The position numbers and the translations under genes were made by a program. From Stieleria magnilauensis (GTDB lineage: Bacteria > Planctomycetota > Planctomycetia > Pirellulales > Pirellulaceae): DNA of 64,000 nucleotides. Positions 1 through 8,173 of this stretch are shown piece by piece (the first letter of the stretch is position 1; every line of letters starts with the position of its first letter). The notes beneath the pieces were generated by a model. That model ran no database searches and was not told the DNA's origin. It was given only the letters and a program-made list of their open reading frames with translations. The stretch lies in the NCBI GenBank assembly GCA_007753675.1, contig CP036432.1:5306394-5370393 (forward strand). The letters are read 5' to 3'.

Positions 1-2
1 AC

Positions 3-575
3 GGGAGCGGCCCGGATGCCGCAGATGACGACTGGGCATTCGGCGATCCGGTTCCGCCTCATTCCCGCTGGCTGGACACGGTCACCGCCGTTGACACGTT
101 CTTGAGTGTGATGGAACAGTCCCACCATGACGAAATGGTGACATTGACGACGTATGCCTCCAAAGCAACCGTCGACGTGGACCTCACCCATGACTACAAC
201 AGCATTCGTGCTGCCCTCGACCACCATAGCAACCACTTTAGTGGGGGCGGTACGAACACTGGTGAAGGGATCACCAAGGGCAGCGCCGCAGTTCGGAAAA
301 AAAACCTGGCCAGACCATGGGCCGCCAAAGTCATGGTCGTGATGAGCGACGGACTGTCGACCACCGGAACCGAACCCGTGTCGGCCGCACGGATGGCAGC
401 CGAAGCTCATGTCATGGTTTACACCGTGACGTTCTCTAACGAGGCCGATACAACGACCATGCAAGAAGTCGCCGATGCCGGCGCCGGCAAACACTACCAT
501 GCAAATGACAGTGCTCAGCTCAATCAAGTATTCGAAGACATCGCCCGTGGCCTCCCCACCTTGATCACGTTTTAA
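3..575 (+). CDS. VWA-domain (TadG-like) protein, C-terminal part
   Basis: This gene is cut by the left window edge: the frame is open from base 3 and gives the last 190 residues. The visible part looks like the second half of a von Willebrand factor A fold. It has an alternating strand/helix pattern, a VMVVMSDG strand-turn, then VMVYTVTFS and a closing helix that ends IARGLPTLITF. VWA proteins of this kind are commonly the TadG-type components of Tad/Flp pilus loci. The TadE-like gene that starts 12 bases after the stop supports that role and suggests co-transcription. The MIDAS DxSxS motif would lie upstream of the window, so metal binding cannot be judged. The first in-frame ATG (base 102) is internal to the fold and is not a likely start. 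Confidence 0.75.
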   Translation, partial: GSGPDAADDDWAFGDPVPPHSRWLDTVTAVDTFLSVMEQSHHDEMVTLTTYASKATVDVDLTHDYNSIRAALDHHSNHFSGGGTNTGEGITKGSAAVRKKNLARPWAAKVMVVMSDGLSTTGTEPVSAARMAAEAHVMVYTVTFSNEADTTTMQEVADAGAGKHYHANDSAQLNQVFEDIARGLPTLITF

Positions 576-587
576 CGCGGCAGCACC

Positions 588-1073
588 ATGAGACCTACGC
601 AGTCGTTCTCGTACAAACGAAAACCACGCGGCGCAACGACGATCGAATTTGCGTTGGTATTTCCGCTGATCCTGTTGTTCTTCGCGTTCATGTTCGAAGT
701 CAGCCGCGTGTTGATGCTACAGCATACCGCCGACACCGCGGCATACGAAGCGGCTCGCGCGGCGATGGTGCCGGGAGCAACGGCAGCGGAGGCGGAACAG
801 GTAGCACAGCAACTCGTCGACGACGCCGGATTCTCTCTTGTCGATATCCAAGTCACGCCCACTGACATTACCGACGAAACCGCGTTGATTACTGTTTCGG
901 TCAGCATCCCTGTCAATAACAACTCATGGATCGCACCGACTCAATTCGCGAACTTTGTCGTCAACAGCGAAGTGACGTTGATGTGTGAACGACCACCGCT
1001 TATCAAACTGTCCGCCTTAACGGACTTGGGCGCCAAGAAAGAAAGGATGCAGAACAACACTGCCGGCCTCTAG
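588..1073 (+). CDS. TadE-like pseudopilin/assembly protein
   Basis: A 161-residue protein of TadE type. A short basic N-terminus (KRKPRGATTIEFALVFPL) runs into one hydrophobic segment at about residues 20-42. The family's conserved Glu follows the processing-like site (TIEFAL), and an alpha-helical region rich in Ala and Glu comes next (AAYEAARAAMVPGATAAEAE). In Tad systems TadE and TadF are minor pseudopilins processed by the prepilin peptidase TadV and held in the inner membrane. The gene lies 12 bases after the VWA gene and probably shares its transcript. No strong Shine-Dalgarno is visible, which is common in planctomycetes. The family call is firm; that it belongs to a complete Tad pilus locus is inferred, since the rest lies outside the window. 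Confidence 0.8.
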   Translation: MRPTQSFSYKRKPRGATTIEFALVFPLILLFFAFMFEVSRVLMLQHTADTAAYEAARAAMVPGATAAEAEQVAQQLVDDAGFSLVDIQVTPTDITDETALITVSVSIPVNNNSWIAPTQFANFVVNSEVTLMCERPPLIKLSALTDLGAKKERMQNNTAGL

Positions 1074-1310
1074 TTGCGAAACGTGGTTCCGGCGCTCTTG
1101 ACTGGCCTCCTTCTCTACCGCAACATGCTTGCGAGTCGGTTGATCGAATGGATGCTCCAAGATCAACGCGATCTGGTCAGCCGTAGACGCCTACGCGAAG
1201 GACGTCGCGTGGCCGCTTGGCTGATACCGACGGGCTTCAATGGACAGGCTCGTGCTCCTCCCGCTGCTGACGAGACAATGTCACCCCCGCCTCCGAGTGA
1301 ATTCAACACC

Positions 1311-2174
1311 ATGACGATCTTCTCTTCCGCCTGCTCACTCCGTGGGGCCCGATGCGTCGTCTCGCTGTGTATCCTGTCATTCTGCTTCGCCGCAACGGCG
1401 GTCTCGCAGGACCAGCTCGTCAAACAAACGAGCTACCAAACCGACCAGGACATCCCCTATCGCAGCGGCGAGAATTTGACCGACTACATGCGTGAGCGTT
1501 GCCGACTGGACGTCTACGCTCCCGAATCCAAAACCGGTTTCTCCACGGTCGTCTGGTTTCACGGCGGCGGACTAAAAGGCGGCAAAAAATCCGTGCCGAC
1601 GGAACTCAAGGAACAAGGCATCGCCGTCGTTGCCGTCAACTACCGACTTCATCCCAAAGTCACTTCGCCCGCGTACCTCCAGGACGCTGCGGCGGCCGTC
1701 GCTTGGACATTCAAGAACATCGAAAACTATGGCGGCTCAAACAAAATGATCTTCATCAGCGGACACTCCGCCGGCGGCTACCTGACCAGCATGCTCGGCC
1801 TGGACAAACGCTGGTTGGCCGCGCACGACATCGACGCCGATGACATCGCAGGACTGATCCCCTACAGCGGCCATACCATCACCCACTTCACCGTCCGCGC
1901 CGAACGGGGCATCGACGGCAAACAACCGGTCGTGGACGAGATGGCACCGCTGTATCACGTCCGAGACGATTGCCCACCGCTCTTGTTGATCACCGGAGAC
2001 CGTGAGCTGGAAATGCTCGGTCGCTACGAAGAAAACGCCTACCTGTGGCGGATGATGCAAGTCGTCGGGCACCCCGACACCGAACTCTATGAACTCGACG
2101 GCTACGACCACGGCCAAATGGCCGGCCCCGCCCATCCGCTGCTGCTCCGCTTCGTGAAAAAACACAGCCGGTGA
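1311..2174 (+). CDS. Secreted alpha/beta hydrolase (esterase/lipase-like)
   Basis: A 287-residue alpha/beta hydrolase of the hormone-sensitive-lipase/carboxylesterase type. From the ATG at 1311 the first ~32 residues form a signal peptide (basic start, hydrophobic core, cleavage near AVSQ). The oxyanion motif HGGG is at 84-87. The nucleophile elbow is GHSAGG with Ser153, and the likely catalytic His267 lies in YDHGQM. The acid is probably Asp230 in ITGDRE. The frame is open back to 1074, but upstream starts (for example 1278) would only add a non-hydrophobic tail, so 1311 is preferred. The substrate cannot be read from sequence; an acyl or acetyl ester on a polysaccharide would fit a planctomycete secretome. 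It ends just before a repeat cluster. Confidence 0.8.
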   Translation: MTIFSSACSLRGARCVVSLCILSFCFAATAVSQDQLVKQTSYQTDQDIPYRSGENLTDYMRERCRLDVYAPESKTGFSTVVWFHGGGLKGGKKSVPTELKEQGIAVVAVNYRLHPKVTSPAYLQDAAAAVAWTFKNIENYGGSNKMIFISGHSAGGYLTSMLGLDKRWLAAHDIDADDIAGLIPYSGHTITHFTVRAERGIDGKQPVVDEMAPLYHVRDDCPPLLLITGDRELEMLGRYEENAYLWRMMQVVGHPDTELYELDGYDHGQMAGPAHPLLLRFVKKHSR

Positions 2175-2209
2175 AATGCATCGTCGACGGATACAGGGTG
2201 GGACATAAG

Positions 2210-2273
2210 CCCTCGGATGGCAGCGCGAACCCACGGATGAGAGCGCGACCGTACAGATGAGAGCGTGGTAGTT
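2210..2273 (+). repeat. Degenerate 20-bp repeat units, left flank of GxxExxY gene
   Basis: Three consecutive units of about 20 bp begin CGGATGGCAGCGCGAACCCA (2214-2233), then CGGATGAGAGCGCGACCGTA, then a poorer third copy. The first 29 bases (2210-2238) are identical to 3131-3159, so the gene between them is bracketed by direct repeats. The unit is the reverse complement of the one in the array at 3191-3350. Confidence 0.85.
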
Positions 2274-2302
2274 GTGAATGTCGATCGCGGATCGTATCGG
2301 TC

Positions 2303-3097
2303 CTACCGGCGTCTCAAACCGGCAATCTCCACGAGCGATTTCCCAAAATTGACTGCAATTCCCCACCGCGCGCCCAGAGCTTTCATGTACGACCGGCAGC
2401 GGTTCATATTGTAGGTGTTGTCTTCGAACAACGCTGTTTGACACAAAACAATTTCGTCTTCGATCAGCAAGCAATGTAACGCGGACTGCCGTAGTTTCGT
2501 ATCAGCGTACCGTGATTCGGCAATTGGATTCTCGGCTACTTTCATTCCATTGTGCCGAAGCCCAAACAACAAAAGCTTTCCTAGCACCTCGTCGCCATAC
2601 CCGGTTCCATGTTCTTGATAGATGTCGTTCACTACGTTGCGAACCGCTCGACCGGTGGTTCGCGTTTCCCCGGTAATACTCCCTTTCCAGTATTTCCAAT
2701 TCTCAACAAATCGCGACGCTGCGGGAGTGTATACCACACGTTCGATCGCGACACGGTCAAGCCCCATATTGACCAACAGGCCTAACGAATCCCTTCGACA
2801 TTTTAGATAGTCAAATAGCTGAACAAATTCTGTCGGAGCGAGTCGACGCGGAACCGCCTTAAGCTCGATGGTGATATTGCCCCAAACAACGAAATCGGGG
2901 ATCAATCGATAGACTTGTTCTCCGTACAGCAAGAGTGGGTGAATCGGCTTGCTGACAAAGGGAACGCCGTTGTCTCGAAAACAGACCACCAATGCTTGGT
3001 GATAGTCTTCTTCGTCGCGTCCGACTCCCACGTCGTTCTGAACGTCAAAGAAACAACGCCGAATCGCGTGCGTACGGTCCTCGTAAAGAATCGCCAT
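2303..3097 (-). CDS. Tandem GxxExxY protein (PD-(D/E)xK nuclease-like)
   Basis: A 264-residue protein made of two GxxExxY domains in a row; family members are normally a single domain of ~120-135 residues. Domain 1 (about 10-120) carries the name motif G26-x-x-E29-x-x-Y32. It also has a complete nuclease-like core, with Asp68 in IPDF, E78-x-K80 in TIELKAV and the Q93/Y97 helix. Domain 2 (about 150-258) keeps the fold pattern (GTGYGDEVL; SYMKALGARWGIAVNFG) but replaces ELK with VLCQ, so its metal/catalytic site appears lost. The function of the family is not established; the core suggests a nucleic-acid enzyme. The gene stands alone, opposite in direction to its neighbours, and lies between direct repeats, which suggests a mobile or recombining cassette. 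Confidence 0.75.
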   Translation of the reverse strand: MAILYEDRTHAIRRCFFDVQNDVGVGRDEEDYHQALVVCFRDNGVPFVSKPIHPLLLYGEQVYRLIPDFVVWGNITIELKAVPRRLAPTEFVQLFDYLKCRRDSLGLLVNMGLDRVAIERVVYTPAASRFVENWKYWKGSITGETRTTGRAVRNVVNDIYQEHGTGYGDEVLGKLLLFGLRHNGMKVAENPIAESRYADTKLRQSALHCLLIEDEIVLCQTALFEDNTYNMNRCRSYMKALGARWGIAVNFGKSLVEIAGLRRR

Positions 3098-3130
3098 GAG
3101 CCCCCCCGGATGAGAACGGTGATATTAATA

Positions 3131-3159
3131 CCCTCGGATGGCAGCGCGAACCCACGGAT
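3131..3159 (+). repeat. 29-bp direct repeat, right flank of GxxExxY gene
   Basis: Identical over 29 bases to 2210-2238 on the other side of the GxxExxY gene. It is also nearly the exact reverse complement of units in the array 60 to 170 bases downstream, so the transcript could fold into a stem (3135-3159 with about 3297-3320). Confidence 0.9.
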
Positions 3160-3190
3160 CGAGACGAAACAGAATTTCCTCGGTTCACGC

Positions 3191-3350
3191 TGCCATCCGT
3201 GGGTTCACTCTGCTTTCCGTGGGTTCACTCTGCCATCCGTGGGTTCACTCTGCTTTCCGTGGGTTCACTCTGCTTTCCGTGGGTTCACTCTGCTTTCCGT
3301 GGGTTCGCGCTGCCATCCGTGGGTTCGCGCTGCTATCCGTGGGTTTCTCA
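3191..3350 (+). repeat. Tandem array, eight 20-bp units
   Basis: Eight head-to-tail units of exactly 20 bp, consensus TGCYWTCCGTGGGTTCRCKC, from 3191 to 3350. The two main variants, TGCCATCCGT and TGCTTTCCGT, alternate and then repeat; the last units change GGGTTCACTC to GGGTTCGCGC. There are no unique spacers, so it is not a CRISPR. The unit is the same family as the flanking elements at 2210 and 3131 but in the opposite orientation. The array is open in all three forward frames, which makes neighbouring frames look artificially long. Confidence 0.95.
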
Positions 3351-3402
3351 ATCTCTCACGATCCGTCCCAAACTTGCTAGCAAACACCAAAGAGAACTGA
3401 AC

Positions 3403-4011
3403 ATGAGGAACGATCTGATCCCCCACGTCGAACGGATTGTCCGCCGGCGGATGGCCGACCAGCAGGCGGGTCATGGTTTTGATCATGTCGGCCGCGTGCT
3501 TCGTTCGGCGCGAAAGATTCAGGAGGAAGTCGGCGGGGATCGGACGATTGTGGAACTTGCCGCCTTGCTGCATGACGTCGGCGATGCGAAGTTCCACGAC
3601 GGGGTCGAGAAGAGCGCCGAATTCACGCGACAGATCCTCGGCGAACTCGACGTCGATGTGGCAACGATCGACCACGTCGCAGAAATCGTCGACAACCTTT
3701 CGTTCCGCAAGGGCGACGACGCGAAACCGCTCTCACTCGAAGGCCAGATCGTTCAAGATGCGGATCGCTTGGACGCGTTGGGTGCGATCGGGATCGTGCG
3801 GACGATTGAATACGGCGCGGCGTTCGGCCAACCGTTTCATGTTTCGGGCAATGCGGATGGAACGCACAAGACCGGCCTGCGCCACTTCGACGACAAACTG
3901 TTCAAACTGCGCGGGCTGCTGAACACCGAACCGGCACGGCGAATGGCCCGACAGCGCGAAGCATTCATGAGAACATTCGTCGATCAATTTCTCGCGGAAT
4001 GGCAAGAGTGA
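3403..4011 (+). CDS. HD-domain metal-dependent phosphohydrolase (YedJ-like)
   Basis: A 202-residue HD-superfamily protein. The metal-binding set is visible as His28 (GFDHVGRV), His57-Asp58 (ALLHDVGD) and a later Asp in QDADRLDALG (about residue 133). The sequence closely follows the E. coli YedJ pattern, including the IGIVRTIEYGAAFG helix. HD enzymes of this type hydrolyse phosphate esters; the substrate is unknown. The frame is open back to 3199, but that part only translates the 20-bp repeat array. The ATG at 3403, preceded by AGAGAACTGAAC, is the sensible start. It stands alone between the repeat array and a strong hairpin. Confidence 0.85.
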   Translation: MRNDLIPHVERIVRRRMADQQAGHGFDHVGRVLRSARKIQEEVGGDRTIVELAALLHDVGDAKFHDGVEKSAEFTRQILGELDVDVATIDHVAEIVDNLSFRKGDDAKPLSLEGQIVQDADRLDALGAIGIVRTIEYGAAFGQPFHVSGNADGTHKTGLRHFDDKLFKLRGLLNTEPARRMARQREAFMRTFVDQFLAEWQE

Positions 4012-4021
4012 TCCGAGAAAA

Positions 4022-4070
4022 CGCCTGATCCGCTGCCCGGTCGTCAGTCGCTGCCCGATCGTCAACTGCT
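4022..4070 (+). repeat. Short 18-bp tandem duplication
   Basis: Just after the HD gene, two near-identical 18-bp units (GCTGCCCGGTCGTCAGTC and GCTGCCCGATCGTCAACT) are followed by a partial third (GCTGCTCG). No function is apparent. Confidence 0.6.
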
Positions 4071-4123
4071 GCTCGCCTCGCTGTGCTGCATCACCGACAC
4101 GTCGGATGCCCCCACCGATGCCC

Positions 4124-4220
4124 CCACCGATGGCGGAACGCCCCCACGGATGTCATAGTAAGGGTTACAACTTTCGTTTCACATCCGTGAGCCCGCTTTG
4201 CCATCGGTGGTTTTTGTTTT
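4124..4220 (+). terminator. Nested long stem with T-tract
   Basis: Arms 4124-4134 (CCACCGATGGC) and 4200-4210 (GCCATCGGTGG) are perfectly complementary. An inner perfect pair lies between them at 4145-4153 (CACGGATGT) and 4181-4189 (ACATCCGTG). TTTTTGTTTT follows directly at 4211-4220. This would make a large intrinsic-terminator-like structure after the HD gene. It could equally be a structured leader of the aldolase gene, which starts at 4251. The bases resemble the 20-bp repeat family upstream. Confidence 0.55.
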
Positions 4221-4250
4221 CGGCCGCGCATCCAACGCTCAAGCATTTTT

Positions 4251-5540
4251 ATGACAACTTCGCGAAACTTGATCCACCCGCGTGACGAGATCATGCAGAC
4301 GATGGATCGCATCTATCGTTACCGGATGACGACCACGTCCGGCGGCAACCTTTCGATCCGCGACGCAGCGGGCGACATTTGGATTTCGCCGGCGAGAGTG
4401 GACAAGGGGAACCTGTCACGCCGCGATATCATTTGCGTGCGCCGCGACGGCACCGTCGAAGGTCCGCATCCGCCGTCTTCGGAATTCCCCTTTCACAAGG
4501 CGATCTACGACGCACGTCCCGACGTGGTGTCCGTCGTCCACGCGCACCCGGTCGCCCTGGTGGCATTCAGCATCTGCCGCCAAACGCCCAACACGCGACT
4601 GTTCCACCAAGCCCATTCGGTCTGTGGCAAACTGGGATTCGCGCCGTACGCCTGCCCGGGCAGCAAGCAGTTGGGCGCGAACATCGCCGCGTCGTTCGCC
4701 GAGGGTGCCGACAGCGTGATCTTGGAGAACCACGGGGTCGTCGTCGCCGGAGACTCACTCTCCGACGCGTTCAAGCGATTCGAAGCATTTGAGTTCGCCG
4801 GCAAGACGCTGATCAAGGCGGCGGCGCTGGGCAACGTCAACCTATTGGACGACCACCAACTGGACCAGGCAGCCCGCCGCAGCGTCGACTTCGACAGTCT
4901 TGATCCAGCGCCCGCCAGTGCCATCGAATTAGAACTGCGACGCCAACTCTGTGACTTCGTTCGCCGCGGTTGTCGCCAACGACTGCTGATCAGCACCGAA
5001 GGCAGTTTTTCGGCGCGGGTCGGCGACGATGCATTCCTGATCACGCCCACGCAACAGGATCGCGAGTTGCTGGGCGTCGATGACTTTGTTTTGATCGAAG
5101 GCGATCGGCGTGAAGCGGGGAAACTGGCCAGCCGCGCGGCCAAGGCGCATCAGGCGATCTACCGTCGCCACCCCCACGTCAATGCCATCGTGTTTGCACA
5201 CCCGGTCAACGCGACAGCGTTCAGCGTCACTGAAAGCGAATTCGATGTCCGCACGATTCCGGAAAGCTACGTCTTTCTGCGCGACGTCCAACGCGTCCCC
5301 TACGGCGTCCAATTCGGCGACGGCGATCAGATCGCCGACTATGTCAACGAAAAAACGCCGGCAGCGATTTTGGAAAACGACGGCGTGATCGTCACCGGAC
5401 GCAGTGTCCTGGATGCCTTTGATCGCCTGGAAGTGCTGGAGTCCACCGCCGAAGCGGTGATCAACGCCCGATCGATCGGCAGCGTCCAAGCGATGTCCGA
5501 CGACGTGATCGATGAACTGTGTCGCGAATTTGATCTGTGA
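4251..5540 (+). CDS. Double class II aldolase/adducin-domain protein
   Basis: A 429-residue protein with two class II aldolase domains; the usual family length is ~210-230. Domain 1 (about 10-215) has the active-site set of fuculose/rhamnulose-1-phosphate aldolases. These are SGGNLS at 30-35, Glu78 (PSSEFPFH), His97-x-His99 (VVHAHP) and His161 (ENHGVV). These residues hold zinc and cleave a sugar phosphate to DHAP or glycolaldehyde-phosphate plus an aldehyde. Domain 2 (about 225-425) keeps the fold ([21 protein letters not shown]) but lacks the Glu, has Phe for the first His and Asp for the last, so it is probably structural or regulatory. The exact sugar is unknown. It is monocistronic, with repeats on one side and a hairpin after it. 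Confidence 0.85.
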   Translation: MTTSRNLIHPRDEIMQTMDRIYRYRMTTTSGGNLSIRDAAGDIWISPARVDKGNLSRRDIICVRRDGTVEGPHPPSSEFPFHKAIYDARPDVVSVVHAHPVALVAFSICRQTPNTRLFHQAHSVCGKLGFAPYACPGSKQLGANIAASFAEGADSVILENHGVVVAGDSLSDAFKRFEAFEFAGKTLIKAAALGNVNLLDDHQLDQAARRSVDFDSLDPAPASAIELELRRQLCDFVRRGCRQRLLISTEGSFSARVGDDAFLITPTQQDRELLGVDDFVLIEGDRREAGKLASRAAKAHQAIYRRHPHVNAIVFAHPVNATAFSVTESEFDVRTIPESYVFLRDVQRVPYGVQFGDGDQIADYVNEKTPAAILENDGVIVTGRSVLDAFDRLEVLESTAEAVINARSIGSVQAMSDDVIDELCREFDL

Positions 5541-5604
5541 CCGCTCGACAGCAGTGCGCCACCCTCGGTGACGGCGGCGGACCGGCCTGTTGAGGGGCGC
5601 CTGC

Positions 5605-5623
5605 GCGTGACGATCCGTCACGC
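5605..5623 (+). terminator. Perfect 8-bp hairpin after aldolase gene
   Basis: GCGTGACG (5605-5612), loop ATC, CGTCACGC (5616-5623). It is GC-rich but has no T-run behind it, so it may be a weak terminator or an RNA 3' end stabiliser. Confidence 0.4.
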
Positions 5624-6033
5624 TTCCCGATGGCATCGAGAGGGAAAGTGCGGATTGCGAAACAGTCGGCGCATCAGAAACGGACGATCCGTTCGTTGCT
5701 AACGCGTTTGCGACTCAAAGAAACGCGCCGATTAACGAACATCCCATCAACTGACCATGACGCGGCGGGTTCCATGCTTCGAAGTGTTTTTCGAAGAAAT
5801 CAACCGTCTTCTTAGCTGTCCACCCTCCTGCATGGTCGAATCAAAAAATCTGCATGCCGAGGCGTCTTGAGCCGCTGCATCCCGTAATTTGCGAGGGAAT
5901 CATCCCAGAACGGCCTGGATCGGTCCCAATCCTTTATTTCCACGGTTGAACGGGCGTAACGCGTGCCCGATCAAGGCGTTGCATGCATTAGCTATGACGG
6001 GGGGGTGAGGGAAAATCGTTCTTCCCGGCGGCT

Positions 6034-6053
6034 TGTTCATGTAATAATGAACA
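6034..6053. promoter_or_regulatory. Dyad upstream of prkA operon
   Basis: The perfect inverted repeat TGTTCAT-GTAATA-ATGAACA lies 160 bases before the prkA start. Its AT-rich symmetric form resembles a repressor or activator operator. No regulator is identified, so this is a candidate only. Confidence 0.35.
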
Positions 6054-6213
6054 CACGCCCAATCCTCTCTTTTCTCAGTGTCACCCCGTCGCCGCGGGGA
6101 CGCCCAGGCGGGACCGCCAGACCTGTAGAAAACCGATCGCATGCGACTCCGATCGATCCCAGAGGGTGCATCTTGTGCGTCTATTTCGTGGCAGAGTCGG
6201 CAGACCCATTGTA

Positions 6214-8160
6214 ATGACGAACACGCCCAATTTATTGCAGCTTTATTCCGAGACTTACGAACGCGAAAAGCAGGTTCGTTACACGCTGAAAGAGTACCTG
6301 GAGGCGGCTCGTGATGATCCGTCGTTGTACAGCAGCGTCGCTGAACGAATGATTCAAGCGATCGGCCAACCGAAGCAGATTGATACGTCCAGCGATTCCC
6401 GTCTCGGCCGGATCTTCATGAACCGGACCATCAAGGTCTATCCCGCGTTTGATCAGTTCTACGGATTGGAAGAAACCATCGAACGGATCGTGGGTTACTT
6501 CCGTCATGCCGCCCAAGGACTCGAGGAACGGAAACAGATTCTGTATCTGCTCGGTCCGGTCGGCGGTGGCAAGAGTTCCCTGTCGGACGCGCTGAAGCGT
6601 TTGATCCAACGTCAACCGGTTTATGTGTTGTGCGCCGGCGACGAGATGAGCCCGATTTTCGAAAGCCCACTGGGGCTGTTCGACCCCAATTCGATGGGCT
6701 TCTTGCTGGAGGAGGAATATGGCATTCCACGTCGACGTCTGAGCGGTTACATGTCCCCATGGGCCGTCAAACGGTTGGACGAATTCGGCGGCGACATCTC
6801 CAAGTTCTCCGTCGTACGCGTGATGCCTTCGGAACAGCGACGATGCTGTGTGACCAAGACCGAACCGGGAGACGAAAACAACCAAGACATTTCGTCGTTG
6901 GTCGGTAAAGTCGACATCCGTAAGCTGGAACATTTTTCGCAAGACGACGCCGACGCGTATGCCTACACCGGCGGACTCAATCGCACGACCCAAGGTCTGC
7001 TCGAATTCGTCGAGATGTTCAAAGCGCCGCTGAAGATGTTGCACCCGCTGTTGACGGCGACACAAGACGGCACCTACGTGGGCACCGAGAACGTCGGCGC
7101 GATGCCTTACCAAGGCATCATCGTCGCTCACAGCAACGAATCAGAATGGGAATCGTTCAAGGCCAATCGCAACAACGAAGCCTTCCTCGATCGGATCTGC
7201 GTGGTCAAAGTCCCGTACTGCCTGCGCGTCACCGAAGAACGCAAAATCTATGACAAGCTGATCCAGAGTTCCAAACTGGGCGAAGCACCGTGCGCGCCCG
7301 ACACGCTGGAGATGATGGCACGCTTCTCTGTCTTGACGCGTCTGAAGGAACACGAAAATTCCAACCTGTATTCGAAGATGCGGGTCTATGACGGCGAGTC
7401 GCTCAAAGACACCGACCCGAACGCGAAGACCGTCCAGGAATACCGGGACGCGGCCGGTGTGGCCGAAGGCATGGAAGGCGTGTCGACGCGGTTCGCCTAC
7501 AAGATCCTGTCAGAAACCTACAACTTTGACACCGACGAAGTCGCCGCGGATCCCGTCCACCTGCTGTACGTGCTCGAAAAAGCGATTCTGCGCGAACAGC
7601 TGCCCGAAGAAACCGAGCAGCGTTACCTCGAGTTCGTCAAAGAAGACCTGGCGTCGCGATACGCCGAATTCATCGGCAACGAAATCCGTAAGGCCTACCT
7701 GGAATCCTATCACGCCTACGGCCAAAACCTGTTTGATCGTTACATCGCCTACGCCGATGCCTGGATCGACGACCAGGACTACAAAGACCCCGATACCGGA
7801 CAATTGATGGATCGCGACGTCCTGGACGAGGAATTGGAAAAGATCGAACACCCCGCCGGGATCTCCAACGCGAAAGACTTTCGATACGAGATCGTCAAAT
7901 TCGCGCTCCGTTCACGGGCTAAACATGACGGCCGCAACCCCGAATGGACCTCCTACGAAAAGATTCGCGAGGTCATCGAAAAGCGAATGTTTTCACAGAT
8001 CGAAGAGCTGCTGCCGGTCATCAGTTTTGGCGCCAAAAAGGATAGCGAAGCCGAGCAAAAGCACAGCGAATTCGTCGAGCGAATGACCCAACGGGGTTAC
8101 ACACGACGGCAGGTCCGTCGGCTGGTCGATTGGTACATGCGTGTCAGCAAGTCAGGATAG
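6214..8160 (+). CDS. prkA: PrkA family serine protein kinase
   Basis: A 648-residue protein matching PrkA/YeaG in length and layout. An AAA+-type N-terminal half has a Walker A loop at about 113-121 (GPVGGGKSS). The C-terminal PrkA domain follows (FSQIEELLPVISFGAKK near 610-630). The ATG at 6214 is chosen because the 16 upstream residues are basic and not conserved-looking, and MTNTPNLLQL fits the family start. In other bacteria PrkA acts with YeaH and SpoVR in starvation and stress responses; whether it is a kinase or an AAA+ protease-like factor is debated. It heads a tight operon: yeaH starts 13 bases after its stop and spoVR follows 6 bases later. Confidence 0.93.
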   Translation: MTNTPNLLQLYSETYEREKQVRYTLKEYLEAARDDPSLYSSVAERMIQAIGQPKQIDTSSDSRLGRIFMNRTIKVYPAFDQFYGLEETIERIVGYFRHAAQGLEERKQILYLLGPVGGGKSSLSDALKRLIQRQPVYVLCAGDEMSPIFESPLGLFDPNSMGFLLEEEYGIPRRRLSGYMSPWAVKRLDEFGGDISKFSVVRVMPSEQRRCCVTKTEPGDENNQDISSLVGKVDIRKLEHFSQDDADAYAYTGGLNRTTQGLLEFVEMFKAPLKMLHPLLTATQDGTYVGTENVGAMPYQGIIVAHSNESEWESFKANRNNEAFLDRICVVKVPYCLRVTEERKIYDKLIQSSKLGEAPCAPDTLEMMARFSVLTRLKEHENSNLYSKMRVYDGESLKDTDPNAKTVQEYRDAAGVAEGMEGVSTRFAYKILSETYNFDTDEVAADPVHLLYVLEKAILREQLPEETEQRYLEFVKEDLASRYAEFIGNEIRKAYLESYHAYGQNLFDRYIAYADAWIDDQDYKDPDTGQLMDRDVLDEELEKIEHPAGISNAKDFRYEIVKFALRSRAKHDGRNPEWTSYEKIREVIEKRMFSQIEELLPVISFGAKKDSEAEQKHSEFVERMTQRGYTRRQVRRLVDWYMRVSKSG

Positions 8161-8173
8161 GAACACGATCCCC

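Larger units (their letters stand above)
5541..6213. other. 673-base non-coding gap before prkA
   Basis: No convincing gene is visible. The stretch holds a perfect hairpin soon after the aldolase stop (5605-5623) and a dyad at 6034-6053. The region from about 5940 should contain the prkA promoter, but no clear -35/-10 pair stands out. Confidence 0.6.

Noticed and set aside
3191..3350. CRISPR array
   Set aside because: The repeats have period exactly 20 with no unique spacers and no cas genes nearby; it is a simple tandem repeat.
3199..3402. N-terminal extension of the HD protein
   Set aside because: It only translates the repeat array (GFTLLSVGSLCF repeated); the ATG at 3403 gives a family-like start.
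5630..6165. Small ORFs between the aldolase and prkA
   Set aside because: Short, basic and without ribosome sites or hydrophobic pattern; no reason to call them genes.
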